64,000 bases of DNA from Paraglaciecola sp. 20A4 (GCF_011378905.1 NZ_WTPY01000001.1:1-64000), one strand, 5' to 3'. Positions 53,968 to 63,620 are shown, counted from the first letter of the stretch. Numbers and translations: made by a program. The notes: a model not told the origin generated them from the sequence alone.

Positions 53968-55581
53968 ATGGCAATCATTCAGTCGCAGCTTGATACACGA
54001 TCAGCACAATACAAGCAAAATGCCGGTGTGATGCTCGACGCTGTAGAAGAGGTGCGTGGTATCGAAAAACGCGTTATTCAAAATGCTCAGGAAAAAGCTC
54101 CGCGCTATATCAAACGGGGTTTACTTCCGCCTAGAGAACGGCTCAATCTGTTACTTGATCCCGGCGCGCCTTTTCTGGAGCTATCGACCTTATGTGGATA
54201 CATGCAAGAGGGCGACACCGACGGTTCGGCCGCAGGTTGTGGGGTAATCGTCGGTATGGGTTATGTTTCCGGTACTCGTTGCATGGTGATGGTCGATGAC
54301 TACCTAACAAAAGGTGGCAGTATCACCCAACTAGGCAGCACTAAACGCTTACGCATGTACAATATTGCACTGCAAAACAAATTGCCGGTTTTAGCCTTAG
54401 CACAAAGTGGTGGCGGTGATTTGACTTCATTGGGCGACTGGTTTGGTTTTTCCGGTGCAGGCTTCGCATTGCAGGCCAAGCTATCTGCTGCAGGGATACC
54501 GCAAATTACCGTTGTGCACGGCAGTGCCACGGCCGGAGGGGCATACCAACCGGGATTATCAGATTATGTGGTGATGATCCGTAAACAATCTACTGTGTAT
54601 CTTGCTGGGCCACCCTTGCTAAAAGCGGCCACCGGTGAGATTGCCACAGATGAAGAAATTGGCGGAGCAGAAATGCATAGCTCGGTTTCTGGAGTGGCAG
54701 ATTATCAAGCTGAAAATGACGCTGATGGCATTCGTATAGCGCGAGAAATTACCCATAGTTTAGGTTGGAATAGCAACCGCCCAACACCAGCTAATAATAC
54801 CAACGTTGCACCTTTGTATGACGCTGAAGAATTGCTAGGTATTGTCCCCGAAGATGCTAAAACGCCTTATGATGTACGCGAGATTATTGCACGAATAGCC
54901 GATGGTTCAAACTTCCTCGATTTTAAATCGGACTATGACTTAGGCACGGTTTGCGGGCATCTAGAACTATGCGGTATGCCTTGTGGAGTGATTGGCAACA
55001 ATGGGCCTATTACCGCACAAGGGGCAGCTAAAGCCGCCCAATTTATTCAATTATGCCAACAAACTAGTATGCCTATCTTATTTCTGCATAACACTACCGG
55101 CTTTCTGGTAGGAACCGAATCTGAGCGTGCAGGTATCATCAAACATGGCGCAAAACTTATTCAAGCTGTGACCAATACCACCGTACCCAAAATTAGCCTT
55201 GTTGTAGGCGGCTCATTTGGTGCAGGCAACTATGCCATGGCGGGACGCGGTATCGACCCGCGCTTTATGTTTGCATGGCCTCGCTCGGTAGTCTCCGTTA
55301 TGGGGCCTGCGCAAGCGGGCAGCGTATTAAGAACCGTGGCAAAAGCAAAGATGGCCAGAAGCGGTGAAATTGATGAAGACAAACTCGATGCGCTAGAACA
55401 AAAGACCGTAGATGTTATTGAAGCTCGCTCGCGCGCTTTGGCCAATTCTGCCCGCTTGTGGGACGACGGCATCATTGACCCCCGCGATTCTCGAGAGGTG
55501 TTGGCGTATGCATTAGCTATCTGCCAAGAAGGGGATAATCGCAAGCTTAATGGTAATACCTTCGGCATTGCGCGTTTCTAA
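53968..55581 (+). CDS. atuC: Geranyl-CoA carboxylase, carboxyltransferase (beta) subunit
   Basis: A 537-residue carboxyltransferase of the MCC/GCC type that transfers CO2 from biotin to an unsaturated acyl-CoA. Conserved parts are RLNLLLDPGAPFLELSTL, GLSDYVVMIRKQSTVYLAGPPLLKAATGE (in part), EEIGGAEMHSSVSGVADYQAENDADG (in part) and PILFLHNTTGFLVGTESERAGIIKHGAKL (in part). Methylcrotonyl-CoA carboxylase (LiuB) is the close alternative; the AtuA and AtuE genes next to it support geranyl-CoA. GGSFGAGNYAMAGRG shows the second acyl-CoA site. Confidence 0.85.
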   Translation: MAIIQSQLDTRSAQYKQNAGVMLDAVEEVRGIEKRVIQNAQEKAPRYIKRGLLPPRERLNLLLDPGAPFLELSTLCGYMQEGDTDGSAAGCGVIVGMGYVSGTRCMVMVDDYLTKGGSITQLGSTKRLRMYNIALQNKLPVLALAQSGGGDLTSLGDWFGFSGAGFALQAKLSAAGIPQITVVHGSATAGGAYQPGLSDYVVMIRKQSTVYLAGPPLLKAATGEIATDEEIGGAEMHSSVSGVADYQAENDADGIRIAREITHSLGWNSNRPTPANNTNVAPLYDAEELLGIVPEDAKTPYDVREIIARIADGSNFLDFKSDYDLGTVCGHLELCGMPCGVIGNNGPITAQGAAKAAQFIQLCQQTSMPILFLHNTTGFLVGTESERAGIIKHGAKLIQAVTNTTVPKISLVVGGSFGAGNYAMAGRGIDPRFMFAWPRSVVSVMGPAQAGSVLRTVAKAKMARSGEIDEDKLDALEQKTVDVIEARSRALANSARLWDDGIIDPRDSREVLAYALAICQEGDNRKLNGNTFGIARF

Positions 55582-55658
55582 TGATAAAGGTTTTACGGAG
55601 CAAAGGCCTGAGTGTCGAATTGGCTTCGCCGTATATGCAATTTTAAGAGATATGCTAC

Positions 55659-56471
55659 ATGTTGACCGTTAAACAGCAAGACTACCAAGAGATTTTAGTT
55701 GCACAAAATAAGGGGGTGTTAACCATCACCTTGAATCGTCCACATAAGAAAAATGCGATGAATTTAGCCTTGGTTAATGAAGTGACCGAGATCTTTGCCA
55801 GTATCTGTGATGACAGGGATATTCGGGCTGTGATTCTTCGCGGCAGTGACGGAAATTTTTGTGCTGGTGGAGATATTTCTGACATGCACAAGGATGCGGC
55901 TAATGAAGAGCAGCGACAGCGAACTGTTTGGGAATTCAATCGGAGTTTCGGCCGCATGATCACCCAAGTGAATCATGCACCACAAGTAGTCGTTAGTGTG
56001 CTTGAAGGTGCTGTGCTTGGCGGCGGCTTCGGTTTGGCTTGTGTTTCTGATGTGGCGATTACGGCTGAAAATGCATTTTTTTCAATGCCCGAAACGGGCC
56101 TGGGGATCATCCCTGCACAAATTGCTCCTTTTGTTGTGGCACGTATAGGGCTAACCCATGCACGTCGCTTGGCTTTGTTAGGTGAGCGAATTGATGGCGA
56201 AGAAGCCAAGGCATTGGGCATTGTACATTTTGTTAGCCATTCACCAAAGGAACTGCAAGACCAGCTCGATAGAGTGATCAAACATATCCGCCGTTGTGCC
56301 CCCCAAGCAAATGCCGCAACCAAAGCATTGATGTTGAAAGTCGGTCAAGTTGAGCTTGAAACTCTATTAGATGAAGCCGCAGATACATTTACTCAATCAC
56401 TAACCAACGAAGAAGGCCAGGAAGGAACACAAGCATTCTTGCAAAAACGAAAGCCAAAATGGAATGACTGA
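55659..56471 (+). CDS. atuE: Enoyl-CoA hydratase family, isohexenylglutaconyl-CoA hydratase type
   Basis: A 270-residue crotonase-fold enzyme. It shows TLNRPHKKNAMNLAL, the oxyanion hole strands FCAGGDISDMHKDAA and VLEGAVLGGGFGLACVSDVAI (in part), and FSMPETGLGIIPAQIAPFVV with the catalytic glutamate region. AtuE hydrates isohexenylglutaconyl-CoA after carboxylation. It lies between the two carboxylase subunit genes, as atuE does between atuD and atuF in Pseudomonas. LiuC (methylglutaconyl-CoA hydratase) is the alternative. Confidence 0.83.
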   Translation: MLTVKQQDYQEILVAQNKGVLTITLNRPHKKNAMNLALVNEVTEIFASICDDRDIRAVILRGSDGNFCAGGDISDMHKDAANEEQRQRTVWEFNRSFGRMITQVNHAPQVVVSVLEGAVLGGGFGLACVSDVAITAENAFFSMPETGLGIIPAQIAPFVVARIGLTHARRLALLGERIDGEEAKALGIVHFVSHSPKELQDQLDRVIKHIRRCAPQANAATKALMLKVGQVELETLLDEAADTFTQSLTNEEGQEGTQAFLQKRKPKWND

Positions 56472-56538
56472 TAAATCGCAGTCAGCTTGCACTTTCAACT
56501 AACTAGCAACGTCTAAGTGAATATATAACGGGTCGATA

Positions 56539-58515
56539 ATGAAAACACTGAACAAAATACTGGTCGCCAACCGAGGCGAAATAGCGGTGAGGATAATCGA
56601 AACAGCTAGGCGCTTAGGGTATAGAACCGTGGCAATTTACAGTGATGCCGATAGTCAGGCCCGCCATGTGCTTAAAGCCGATCAGGCGGTGTGTGTTGGT
56701 CCGGCTAGTGTGTCAGATTCCTATTTAGTGGCGGAAAAAATTATAGCCGCAGCATTGAAAACAGGTGCCGATGCAATTCATCCCGGCTATGGATTTTTAT
56801 CAGAAAATGCGTCGTTTGCCCGTGCATGTGATGACGCTGGTATCACCTTTATTGGCCCTGGCGCCGATGCTATTGAACTTATGGGTAGCAAACGACTATC
56901 AAAAGTTGCCATGCTGACGGCCGGCGTTCCGTGTATTGATGGCTATCAAAGCGAAGAACAAAGCGATGCCGTGCTGATGGAAAAGGCTCTGCAGATTGGC
57001 TTTCCTCTGATGGTTAAAGCATCGGCAGGTGGCGGCGGACGGGGTATGCGCTTGGTCAATCAGCAAAGTGAATTAGCTGATCAAATAAAAACAGCACGCT
57101 CTGAGGCTCAAAGTGCATTCGGCAGTGGCGAATTAATCTTAGAGCGTGCGGTTGTCGGGCCGCGTCATATTGAAATTCAGGTGTTCGCGGACACTTTTGG
57201 CAATACAGTTTATTTGGGTGAGCGAGATTGTTCGATACAACGACGACATCAAAAAGTGGTTGAAGAAGCGCCGTCTCCTTTTGTGGATGACGCTTTGCGG
57301 GAGCGAATGGGCCGAGCTGCCGTTGAAGCTGCTAAGGCGTGTCATTACATCGGTGCAGGCACAGTTGAGTTTTTAGTGGATAAAGATAAAAACTTCTATT
57401 TCCTAGAAATGAATACCCGCTTGCAAGTTGAACATCCAGTAACCGAAATGGTGACGGGCCAAGATCTGGTGGCATGGCAACTGATGGTAGCTGCAGGTGA
57501 GTCGCTTCCACTGACGCAAGAGCAAATTATTATAACCGGACACGCAATAGAAGTGCGCCTTTATGCTGAAGATCCCCGTCAAGGCTTTATGCCGCAAACG
57601 GGAGACGTTTTATTCTGGCAAACGCCCGAGCAGCGCGAAGGCATTCGCATCGATCATGGTATCAACCTCGCTGACGTAATCAGTGCCCATTACGATCCTA
57701 TGCTGGCGAAAATTATTGCTTATGGTGATAACCGTTCAACCGCTGTGCGTCGTCTTACTAGTGCCATCCAAGACACCCAATTATTAGGTGTGAATAGCAA
57801 CAAACACTTTTTAGAAAAAGTACTTCAACATCCGATATTTCAGGCCGGTGAGGCTACCACTGCCTTTATCGAGCAACATTTATTTGATGACAGCAGCATT
57901 AAGCAAAATACCCCACATCTACGCACGCTAGCACGTGCAGCCACCGTTTATTATCAGCACGAGTTGGCAAATAGACATAACTGGGGCAGTGCTGCGGGCC
58001 AGGCATATAACTTTAAACTGGATTTCAATAGCCAGATATACGATGTGAACCTTGCAAAGCAAGGGAACCTCTACTTGGTGACGACCAATCAAGGACAAAC
58101 CCAGTTAACGCTAATGTTTCAGCATAACAATCAGTGCGTGGTGATTGAAGATGGCGTCCGTGAAGCCTTTTATTATGCACTACAGCAAGATGTGCTGTAT
58201 TTAGACGATGGTACGGGTCACTACAAATTTGACAATGTTACTCATAAACCGGCCGTGGCGAGTGATACCGCAGGGAGTACAGAGGTTAAGGCCCCGATGG
58301 ATGGCGTGATTGTCAATCTGTTGGTACAGGACAACGACGAAGTTGAAGTCGGGCAAATCATCGTCGTAATGGAAGCCATGAAGATGGAGCATCAAATGAA
58401 GGCGGCGGTTAAGGGGAGAGTTAATTTTGTCGGTGTGGCAGTTGGCCAACAGGTCAAGTCCAAGCAGCTTTTAGTGGCTATAAGCGCAGATCAAGTGAAA
58501 GACAACCAAGAGTAA
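56539..58515 (+). CDS. atuF: Geranyl-CoA carboxylase, biotin-carrying (alpha) subunit
   Basis: A 658-residue subunit combining biotin carboxylase (ILVANRGEIAVRIIETARRLG in part, HPGYGFLSENASFA, ATP-grasp loop KASAGGGGRGMR, EMNTRLQVEHPVTE), a linker domain and a C-terminal biotinyl domain with the biotin-accepting Lys in VMEAMKMEHQMKA. It carboxylates its own biotin with bicarbonate and ATP and hands the CO2 to AtuC. Length and order match acyl-CoA carboxylase alpha subunits; geranyl-CoA specificity is inferred from the cluster. Confidence 0.88.
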   Translation: MKTLNKILVANRGEIAVRIIETARRLGYRTVAIYSDADSQARHVLKADQAVCVGPASVSDSYLVAEKIIAAALKTGADAIHPGYGFLSENASFARACDDAGITFIGPGADAIELMGSKRLSKVAMLTAGVPCIDGYQSEEQSDAVLMEKALQIGFPLMVKASAGGGGRGMRLVNQQSELADQIKTARSEAQSAFGSGELILERAVVGPRHIEIQVFADTFGNTVYLGERDCSIQRRHQKVVEEAPSPFVDDALRERMGRAAVEAAKACHYIGAGTVEFLVDKDKNFYFLEMNTRLQVEHPVTEMVTGQDLVAWQLMVAAGESLPLTQEQIIITGHAIEVRLYAEDPRQGFMPQTGDVLFWQTPEQREGIRIDHGINLADVISAHYDPMLAKIIAYGDNRSTAVRRLTSAIQDTQLLGVNSNKHFLEKVLQHPIFQAGEATTAFIEQHLFDDSSIKQNTPHLRTLARAATVYYQHELANRHNWGSAAGQAYNFKLDFNSQIYDVNLAKQGNLYLVTTNQGQTQLTLMFQHNNQCVVIEDGVREAFYYALQQDVLYLDDGTGHYKFDNVTHKPAVASDTAGSTEVKAPMDGVIVNLLVQDNDEVEVGQIIVVMEAMKMEHQMKAAVKGRVNFVGVAVGQQVKSKQLLVAISADQVKDNQE

Positions 58516-58526
58516 TGTAGGTTTTT

Positions 58527-60320
58527 ATGACAGACAAAACAGTAAGAATTGGTGGAGCCTCGGCATTTTACGGAGACAGTCAACTATCGGCTCGACAGTT
58601 GGTTGATGGTGGTGACATCGACTACTTAGTTTTTGACTATTTAGCCGAAGTAACTATGGCGATATTGTCCCAAGCGCGCACCAAGAATGATAACTACGGT
58701 TATGCCGTTGATTTCGTCACAGTCGCAATGAAAGATGTATTGGCCGATTGCGCTAAAAAGGGCATTAAAGTAATTGCCAATGCTGGTGGCATGAATGTTC
58801 CAAGCTGCATTGCAGCGCTTAAGCAACTTTGTACCGAACTCGGTATTAAACTCAATATTGCCGGTGTTTACGGTGATGACTTATCTGCAAAGCGTGATGA
58901 GCTAGGTGATTATGATTTGTCGGAGTTGCAAACCAGAGCTCCCTTGCCCCCAAATTTGGCTAGCATCAATGCGTACTTAGGCGCGCGGCCTATTGTTGAT
59001 GCCTTGGCCGCTGGCGCTGATGTTGTGGTGACAGGACGTATCGTGGATAGCGCGCTGGTGATTGCTCCATTGATACATGAATTCTCTTGGCGTGAAAATG
59101 ATTACGACAAGTTAGCCCAAGGAGCACTGGCAGGACATGTATTGGAGTGCGGGGCACAATGTACCGGCGGTAATTTTACCGATTGGCATCTGGTACCAGA
59201 TTTCTCCAATATGAGCTATCCGGTGGCAGAAGTAAGCAGTAACGGTGAATTTGATGTGTGCATTGCACCCAATACCGGCGGTTTGGTGAGCGTAGCCACT
59301 GTGGGTGAACAGGTGTTATATGAAATCGGTGATCCCGCCAATTACTTGCTGCCTGATGTTGCTTGCGACTTTAGTAATATTGAGCTCAAACAAGTGGCTA
59401 AGGACCGTGTACGCGTTTCAGGGGCTAAAGGCCGGGCACCGGGTAATCAATATAAGATTTGTGCCACTTATGTGGATGGTTACAAGTTAATGAGCTCCTT
59501 CTTTATGGGGGGAGAGCGCAGCGTCGAAAAAGCCCAGACAAATGTCGCTGCACTTATCAACCGCACTGAAGGTGTTTTTGCTCAAAAAGGTTTACCTGCT
59601 TATCGTGATGTTAATCTAGAAATTATTGGTTCCGAAGCGACCTATGGTCCCCATGCTAAAACCCAAAATACGCGCGAAGTGATGGTTAAATTTGGCTTGC
59701 ACCACGATAACAAGGCTGCTTTACAATTTGCTGCCAGTGAAATTGCTTTTCTTGCTACCTCAGCCGCACCTGGAATGAGTGGCTTTGGTGCTGGTCGTCC
59801 TAAACCGCAACCTTTGATACGGGTGCATTCAGCATTAATTGATAAGGCGTTGGTGCCAGTGACGGTGCAGCTGGACCAAAGTCCAATATCTGAAAAGTGT
59901 TATTTAAGCTCTGAGCATTCCGATCCTGCGATAGGGTCTTTATACCCCCCTCGTAGTATAGATAACACCCTACTGGCGGAAGATGAATGGGTCGATGTTC
60001 CCTTATCTAAGTTGGTATATGCGCGTAGCGGTGACAAAGGTAATAACGTCAATATTGGCATTATTTCACGTGAAGCCAAGTACCTACCCATTCTTTACCA
60101 TCAAGTGACGGCAGCTGCGCTCAAAGACTACTTTGCTCATCAAGTTGAAGGTACCGTAGAGCGCTTTAACGTGCCGGGTTTAAATGGTTTTAATTTTCTG
60201 ATGAGTGAAGCGCTGGGTGGCGGCGGAACGGCGTCACTTCGAATCGATTCCCAGGGCAAAGCGGCAGCGCAGATGCTGTTATCGATGAACGTTCAGGTTC
60301 CCAAAAGCTGGCGACTGTAA
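58527..60320 (+). CDS. atuA: Acyclic terpene utilisation protein AtuA (DUF1446)
   Basis: A 597-residue protein of the AtuA family: RIGGASAFYGDSQLSARQLVDGGDIDYLVFDYLAEVTMAIL (in part: FYGDSQLSARQLV, DYLVFDYLAEVTM), VIANAGGMNV, GADVVVTGRIVDSALV and GHVLECGAQCTGGNFTDW (in part), plus a C-terminal swivelling part with YARSGDKGNNVNIGII. AtuA is essential for growth on citronellol in Pseudomonas, but its chemistry is not settled. The C-terminal domain (from about 480) is a separate protein in some organisms. It starts 11 bases after atuF. Confidence 0.93.
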   Translation: MTDKTVRIGGASAFYGDSQLSARQLVDGGDIDYLVFDYLAEVTMAILSQARTKNDNYGYAVDFVTVAMKDVLADCAKKGIKVIANAGGMNVPSCIAALKQLCTELGIKLNIAGVYGDDLSAKRDELGDYDLSELQTRAPLPPNLASINAYLGARPIVDALAAGADVVVTGRIVDSALVIAPLIHEFSWRENDYDKLAQGALAGHVLECGAQCTGGNFTDWHLVPDFSNMSYPVAEVSSNGEFDVCIAPNTGGLVSVATVGEQVLYEIGDPANYLLPDVACDFSNIELKQVAKDRVRVSGAKGRAPGNQYKICATYVDGYKLMSSFFMGGERSVEKAQTNVAALINRTEGVFAQKGLPAYRDVNLEIIGSEATYGPHAKTQNTREVMVKFGLHHDNKAALQFAASEIAFLATSAAPGMSGFGAGRPKPQPLIRVHSALIDKALVPVTVQLDQSPISEKCYLSSEHSDPAIGSLYPPRSIDNTLLAEDEWVDVPLSKLVYARSGDKGNNVNIGIISREAKYLPILYHQVTAAALKDYFAHQVEGTVERFNVPGLNGFNFLMSEALGGGGTASLRIDSQGKAAAQMLLSMNVQVPKSWRL

Positions 60321-60385
60321 GCCAATTTACTACCCGTAGATTAAAATGATATCGACGGAAGTTTAATGATAAAAGAGGCAACATT

Positions 60386-61258
60386 ATGGGTTATCAATCC
60401 AGTCTTGCAGCAAATAGTTTTCGTGGTAAGACCATTATTATTACGGGTGGAGGAAGCGGTATTGGGCGTTGCACTGCTCATGAGCTAGCGTCTCTCGGTG
60501 CCACCGTTGTGCTATTGGGACGTACTGTTGAAAAGCTACAAAAAACCGCGCGAGAAATCATTGATGATGGTGGTGATGCGCAATATTTACCATTAGATAT
60601 TCGCGATGAGCAAAAAGTGATCGAAACAATTGGGCTTATTTTGATCAAGAACCGTCAAGTTCACGGCCTCATTAATATGGCTGGTGGTCAATTTCGCGCC
60701 CCCTTAGAGGCAATAAGCAAGAAAGGCTTTGAAGCTGTGGTGCAGACGAATTTAATCGGTGGTTTTTTAATGGCAAGGGAAATCTACAAACAACATTTTA
60801 AAGCTCATGGCGGCAGTATTGTTAACATTACCGCTGATAATAAAAACGGTATGCCAGGCATGGGACACTCCGGAGCCGCCAGAGCCGGGATTGAGAATTT
60901 CACCAAAACCGCCGCATGGGAATGGGGGCGACACGGGGTGCGGGTCAATACAGTTGCGCCAGGCTGGGTGGCATCGTCGGGTCTTGATACCTATCCAGAA
61001 GAAATGAAAATTGCGTTACGCAGTTTGAAATATGCTGTGCCGCTTGGGCGTATTGCTTGCGAGGCTGAAGTGTCCTCAGTTATCTGTTTTTTGTTGAGCG
61101 ACGGAGCTAATTTTATTAGCGGACAATCTATTTGGGTTGATGGTGGCTCTAGCATGGGCTCGGCTCCAGCTATGTATCCATTAAGCCAAGATAAAGCAAG
61201 TAATAGCGAGACGTGCGACGGTTTTCATCGTTCTGAAATACCAGAGGTATTACGTTAA
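60386..61258 (+). CDS. Short-chain dehydrogenase/reductase of the terpene cluster (dienoyl-CoA-reductase-like)
   Basis: A 290-residue SDR with the nucleotide-binding TGGGSGIGRC, LINMAGGQFRAPLE and the C-terminal ISGQSIWVDGG. The usual catalytic YxxxK is not present: the segment reads GHSGAARAGIENFTKT, resembling 2,4-dienoyl-CoA reductases but with Arg where they have Lys. SDR genes atuB and atuG of Pseudomonas are proposed citronellol/citronellal dehydrogenases; this protein stands in the place of atuG. An acyl-CoA intermediate as substrate is at least as likely as an alcohol. Confidence 0.82.
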   Translation: MGYQSSLAANSFRGKTIIITGGGSGIGRCTAHELASLGATVVLLGRTVEKLQKTAREIIDDGGDAQYLPLDIRDEQKVIETIGLILIKNRQVHGLINMAGGQFRAPLEAISKKGFEAVVQTNLIGGFLMAREIYKQHFKAHGGSIVNITADNKNGMPGMGHSGAARAGIENFTKTAAWEWGRHGVRVNTVAPGWVASSGLDTYPEEMKIALRSLKYAVPLGRIACEAEVSSVICFLLSDGANFISGQSIWVDGGSSMGSAPAMYPLSQDKASNSETCDGFHRSEIPEVLR

Positions 61259-61375
61259 AAAAGACATTGAAGTTGCCGACAGACGTATTGCGATTTGCTC
61301 GGGTTATCGCGTCTTACTTTGGCAATTGCCTATAAAAAAATATGAAACGGTAAGTAATCGCCTAAGGAGCTAAAG

Positions 61376-62971
61376 ATGAGAGATAAAGCACTGGAAAAGA
61401 ATTTAATCGAACGTGTCGCAATGGGAGATTTATTGCGTCGGCGTAGCAGAGACAGTGCTCATCTGCCTGCATTAGTCGACTTTGTTGATAGCGTGCGTCA
61501 CGAGATAACATACGGTGAGCTCAATAATCGAGTTAACCAGCTTGCACATGGCTTGATTTCCAAGGGCGTAAAACAAGGCGATAAGCTAGCGTTAATTTCG
61601 ACCAACCAAAGTGACATGGTGGTCGTTTATTTTGCATGTTATAAACTTGGCGTGGTTGCCGTGCCAATTAACTTTATGCAAAGTGCCGATGATATTCGCT
61701 ATAATTTTGAGCATAGCGAGTCTGTGGCTATCGTCTATCAAGGTATGTTTACTGACATAGTTATGGGCTTGATTGAAGGTAACGATAAGGTAAAACTGAC
61801 TGTTCAAATCGGCAAGGAAAGGGGCAGCGCGAACGTTTCACTTGATGGGCTAATTGAAGGGCAAAGCACCAGTGAAATTGAAGATCGGATTATTGCTGAT
61901 CGTGACACCGCTCATATGATTTATACCTCGGGCACCACTTCAAGACCTAAAGCAGTCGAATCCTCGCACTTAACCCTAACCATGGCGGCGCTAACCGGCG
62001 TTATTGAATTAGATATCAATAAACAAAACCGTTTGCTGTTAGTTTTGCCTTTGTTTCATTGCGCGTCTTTATCTATTTTACATCCCATTTTGATGCGCAG
62101 CGGTTGCGCTGTTTTGCATGCGGCATTTGAGCCTAACGTAATTGTTGACAGTATTGAGCAGGAAAAAATCGAAACTGTAGTTTTTCTTCCCATGATGTGG
62201 AATGCCTTGCTGGTTACAGCTGATATCGAGAAGCGAGACTTTAGTCACCTAAAGACAGGGGTTTACGCTATGGCAACAATGAATAGTCAAAATCTAGATA
62301 AAGTCAGAGAAACCTTTGGTTGTGCAATGCATCTAGGTAGCGGGCAAACTGAATTTGCGCCTGTGGCGTGTATGTTTTACGACAACGCAGCAACACAATT
62401 TGCGCAAGGAAATTATTGGGGGGTGCCAGTTTGTACTGTCGATCAAGCCGTTATCGATGAGTTTGGTAATGAACTGCCTGATGGCGAAGTTGGTGAAATA
62501 GTCTGGCGGGGAGCTCAGGCAATGAGTGGTTATTACAAAAATCCTCAGGCTTCTGATGAAGCAACTCAATTTGGCTGGCACCATACTGGAGACCTAGGCC
62601 TGATAGACAGCAAAGGGCAGTTACTCTTTATTGATAGGAAAAAAGATACCATTAAATCCGGTGGTGAAAATGTATCTTCGCAAAAAGTAGAACAGATCCT
62701 AGAATCGTTCAGCGGCGTGCAAAGAGCCGCTTCATTTGGTGTAGACCATCCGCATTGGGGAGAAGCCGTATGTGCTTGTGTTATCGCTGAGTTAGAAACA
62801 GAGCTGGATGTGACAGAAATAGAATTGTTTTGCAAAGCTCAGCTCGGAAAATTCGAAGTCCCTAAGGTTATTTTTATCTGCCAATCTCTGCCGATGACAG
62901 GTACTGGAAAAATTCGAAAAACTGAATTGCGTGACCAATATAGCGATATATTTGCCCACCTTAGTTCCTAA
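61376..62971 (+). CDS. Acyl-CoA ligase (AMP-binding family), terpenoid acid activation
   Basis: A 531-residue adenylate-forming enzyme. It shows the P-loop-like MIYTSGTTSRPKAVE, VLPLFHCASL, MHLGSGQTEFAPVA, the A7 segment WHHTGDLGLIDSKGQLLFIDRKKD (in part) and the C-terminal catalytic Lys in MTGTGKIRKTELRD. It should activate a carboxylic acid (probably citronellate or geranate) to its CoA ester. It occupies the same end-of-cluster position as atuH in Pseudomonas aeruginosa. No alcohol or aldehyde dehydrogenase for the preceding steps is in the window apart from the SDR. Confidence 0.88.
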   Translation: MRDKALEKNLIERVAMGDLLRRRSRDSAHLPALVDFVDSVRHEITYGELNNRVNQLAHGLISKGVKQGDKLALISTNQSDMVVVYFACYKLGVVAVPINFMQSADDIRYNFEHSESVAIVYQGMFTDIVMGLIEGNDKVKLTVQIGKERGSANVSLDGLIEGQSTSEIEDRIIADRDTAHMIYTSGTTSRPKAVESSHLTLTMAALTGVIELDINKQNRLLLVLPLFHCASLSILHPILMRSGCAVLHAAFEPNVIVDSIEQEKIETVVFLPMMWNALLVTADIEKRDFSHLKTGVYAMATMNSQNLDKVRETFGCAMHLGSGQTEFAPVACMFYDNAATQFAQGNYWGVPVCTVDQAVIDEFGNELPDGEVGEIVWRGAQAMSGYYKNPQASDEATQFGWHHTGDLGLIDSKGQLLFIDRKKDTIKSGGENVSSQKVEQILESFSGVQRAASFGVDHPHWGEAVCACVIAELETELDVTEIELFCKAQLGKFEVPKVIFICQSLPMTGTGKIRKTELRDQYSDIFAHLSS

Positions 62972-63153
62972 ATATTCAACTTCACTATTCGCTCCGGTAC
63001 TCACCAGCAGGTCGTGATTTGGCTTGATATAACATCTATTGGCTAGATCACTTTAGAGTGCTACGACGAAGGGGCAATGGTGTAAACAAGTTGATTGTTT
63101 GGGCTCATCGACTCACGGCATAATTTTTGTTCTTAATCAAAGCGGAATATCCT

Positions 63154-63290
63154 GTGTCTGTTACCTCTATTTCTGCGTCACTAAACGTGTTTCGCGATTT
63201 ACCCGATGCTCCGCAACCCATTTATGCTAAATTAAAACAAGCAATTGCCTACTGAAGCAGAGGTCGTCAAAGCGCTGAGTTCGGTCATTA
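63154..63290 (+). pseudogene. hutC: Remnant of hutC (GntR-type histidine-utilisation repressor), N-terminal part
   Basis: GTG at 63154 opens a 33-residue frame ending DAPQPIYAKLKQAIAY and a stop. This matches the start of the GntR/HutC DNA-binding domain (PxYxxxKxxI). In the next frame, from 63245, LPTEAEVVKALSSVIS continues the helix-turn-helix, where HutC normally has PSExELxxxL. Some 14 residues are missing between the two parts. The sequence then runs into hutG, so most of the gene has been deleted. Identification rests on short motifs only. Confidence 0.5.
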
Positions 63291-63620
63291 GCTGATTTCA
63301 ACCGGGGAACCAATATCGCACTAGCATGTTATATTCAGTTCACTTACGCCTTGCAAAATAGTATTGCCTCGCGCTATAGCCAAGTGAGTCACAGCCGTTT
63401 TAAAGGTGGCTATATTACCCGACATTTTGGTCCGCTGAACAATCATATTCATGCAATACAGTTAGAACTGTCTCAGGCAACTTACTTAGATGACGATTGC
63501 CTTAAGCGAGGGGATTACCAATTAAGCCTGACAAAGGGACCTGTTATTCAGCAGCAGTTACAAGATATTATTAAGGGGCTGCTCACCACTTGCCTTGAAT
63601 TAGACTTAAAGCCGTCATAA
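63279..63620 (+). pseudogene. hutG: Remnant of hutG (N-formylglutamate deformylase), C-terminal part
   Basis: An open frame begins without a start codon at 63279 and reads LADFNRGTNIALAC, which matches the family's DFNxGTNxGxSC segment. SRFKGGYITRHFG (the catalytic-domain RFKGGxxTRHYG motif) and IHAIQLELSQATYLDD (the HxLQxELxQxxYM motif) follow, with a normal C-terminal helix ending LKPS. The first half of the enzyme, including the metal-binding N-terminal motifs, is absent. An internal TTG frame at 63351 could be translated but would not give an active enzyme. Confidence 0.75.

Noticed and set aside
63351-63620. Intact small protein gene
   Set aside because: The sequence is the C-terminal part of HutG with the reading frame extending upstream without a start codon, so it is called a pseudogene.
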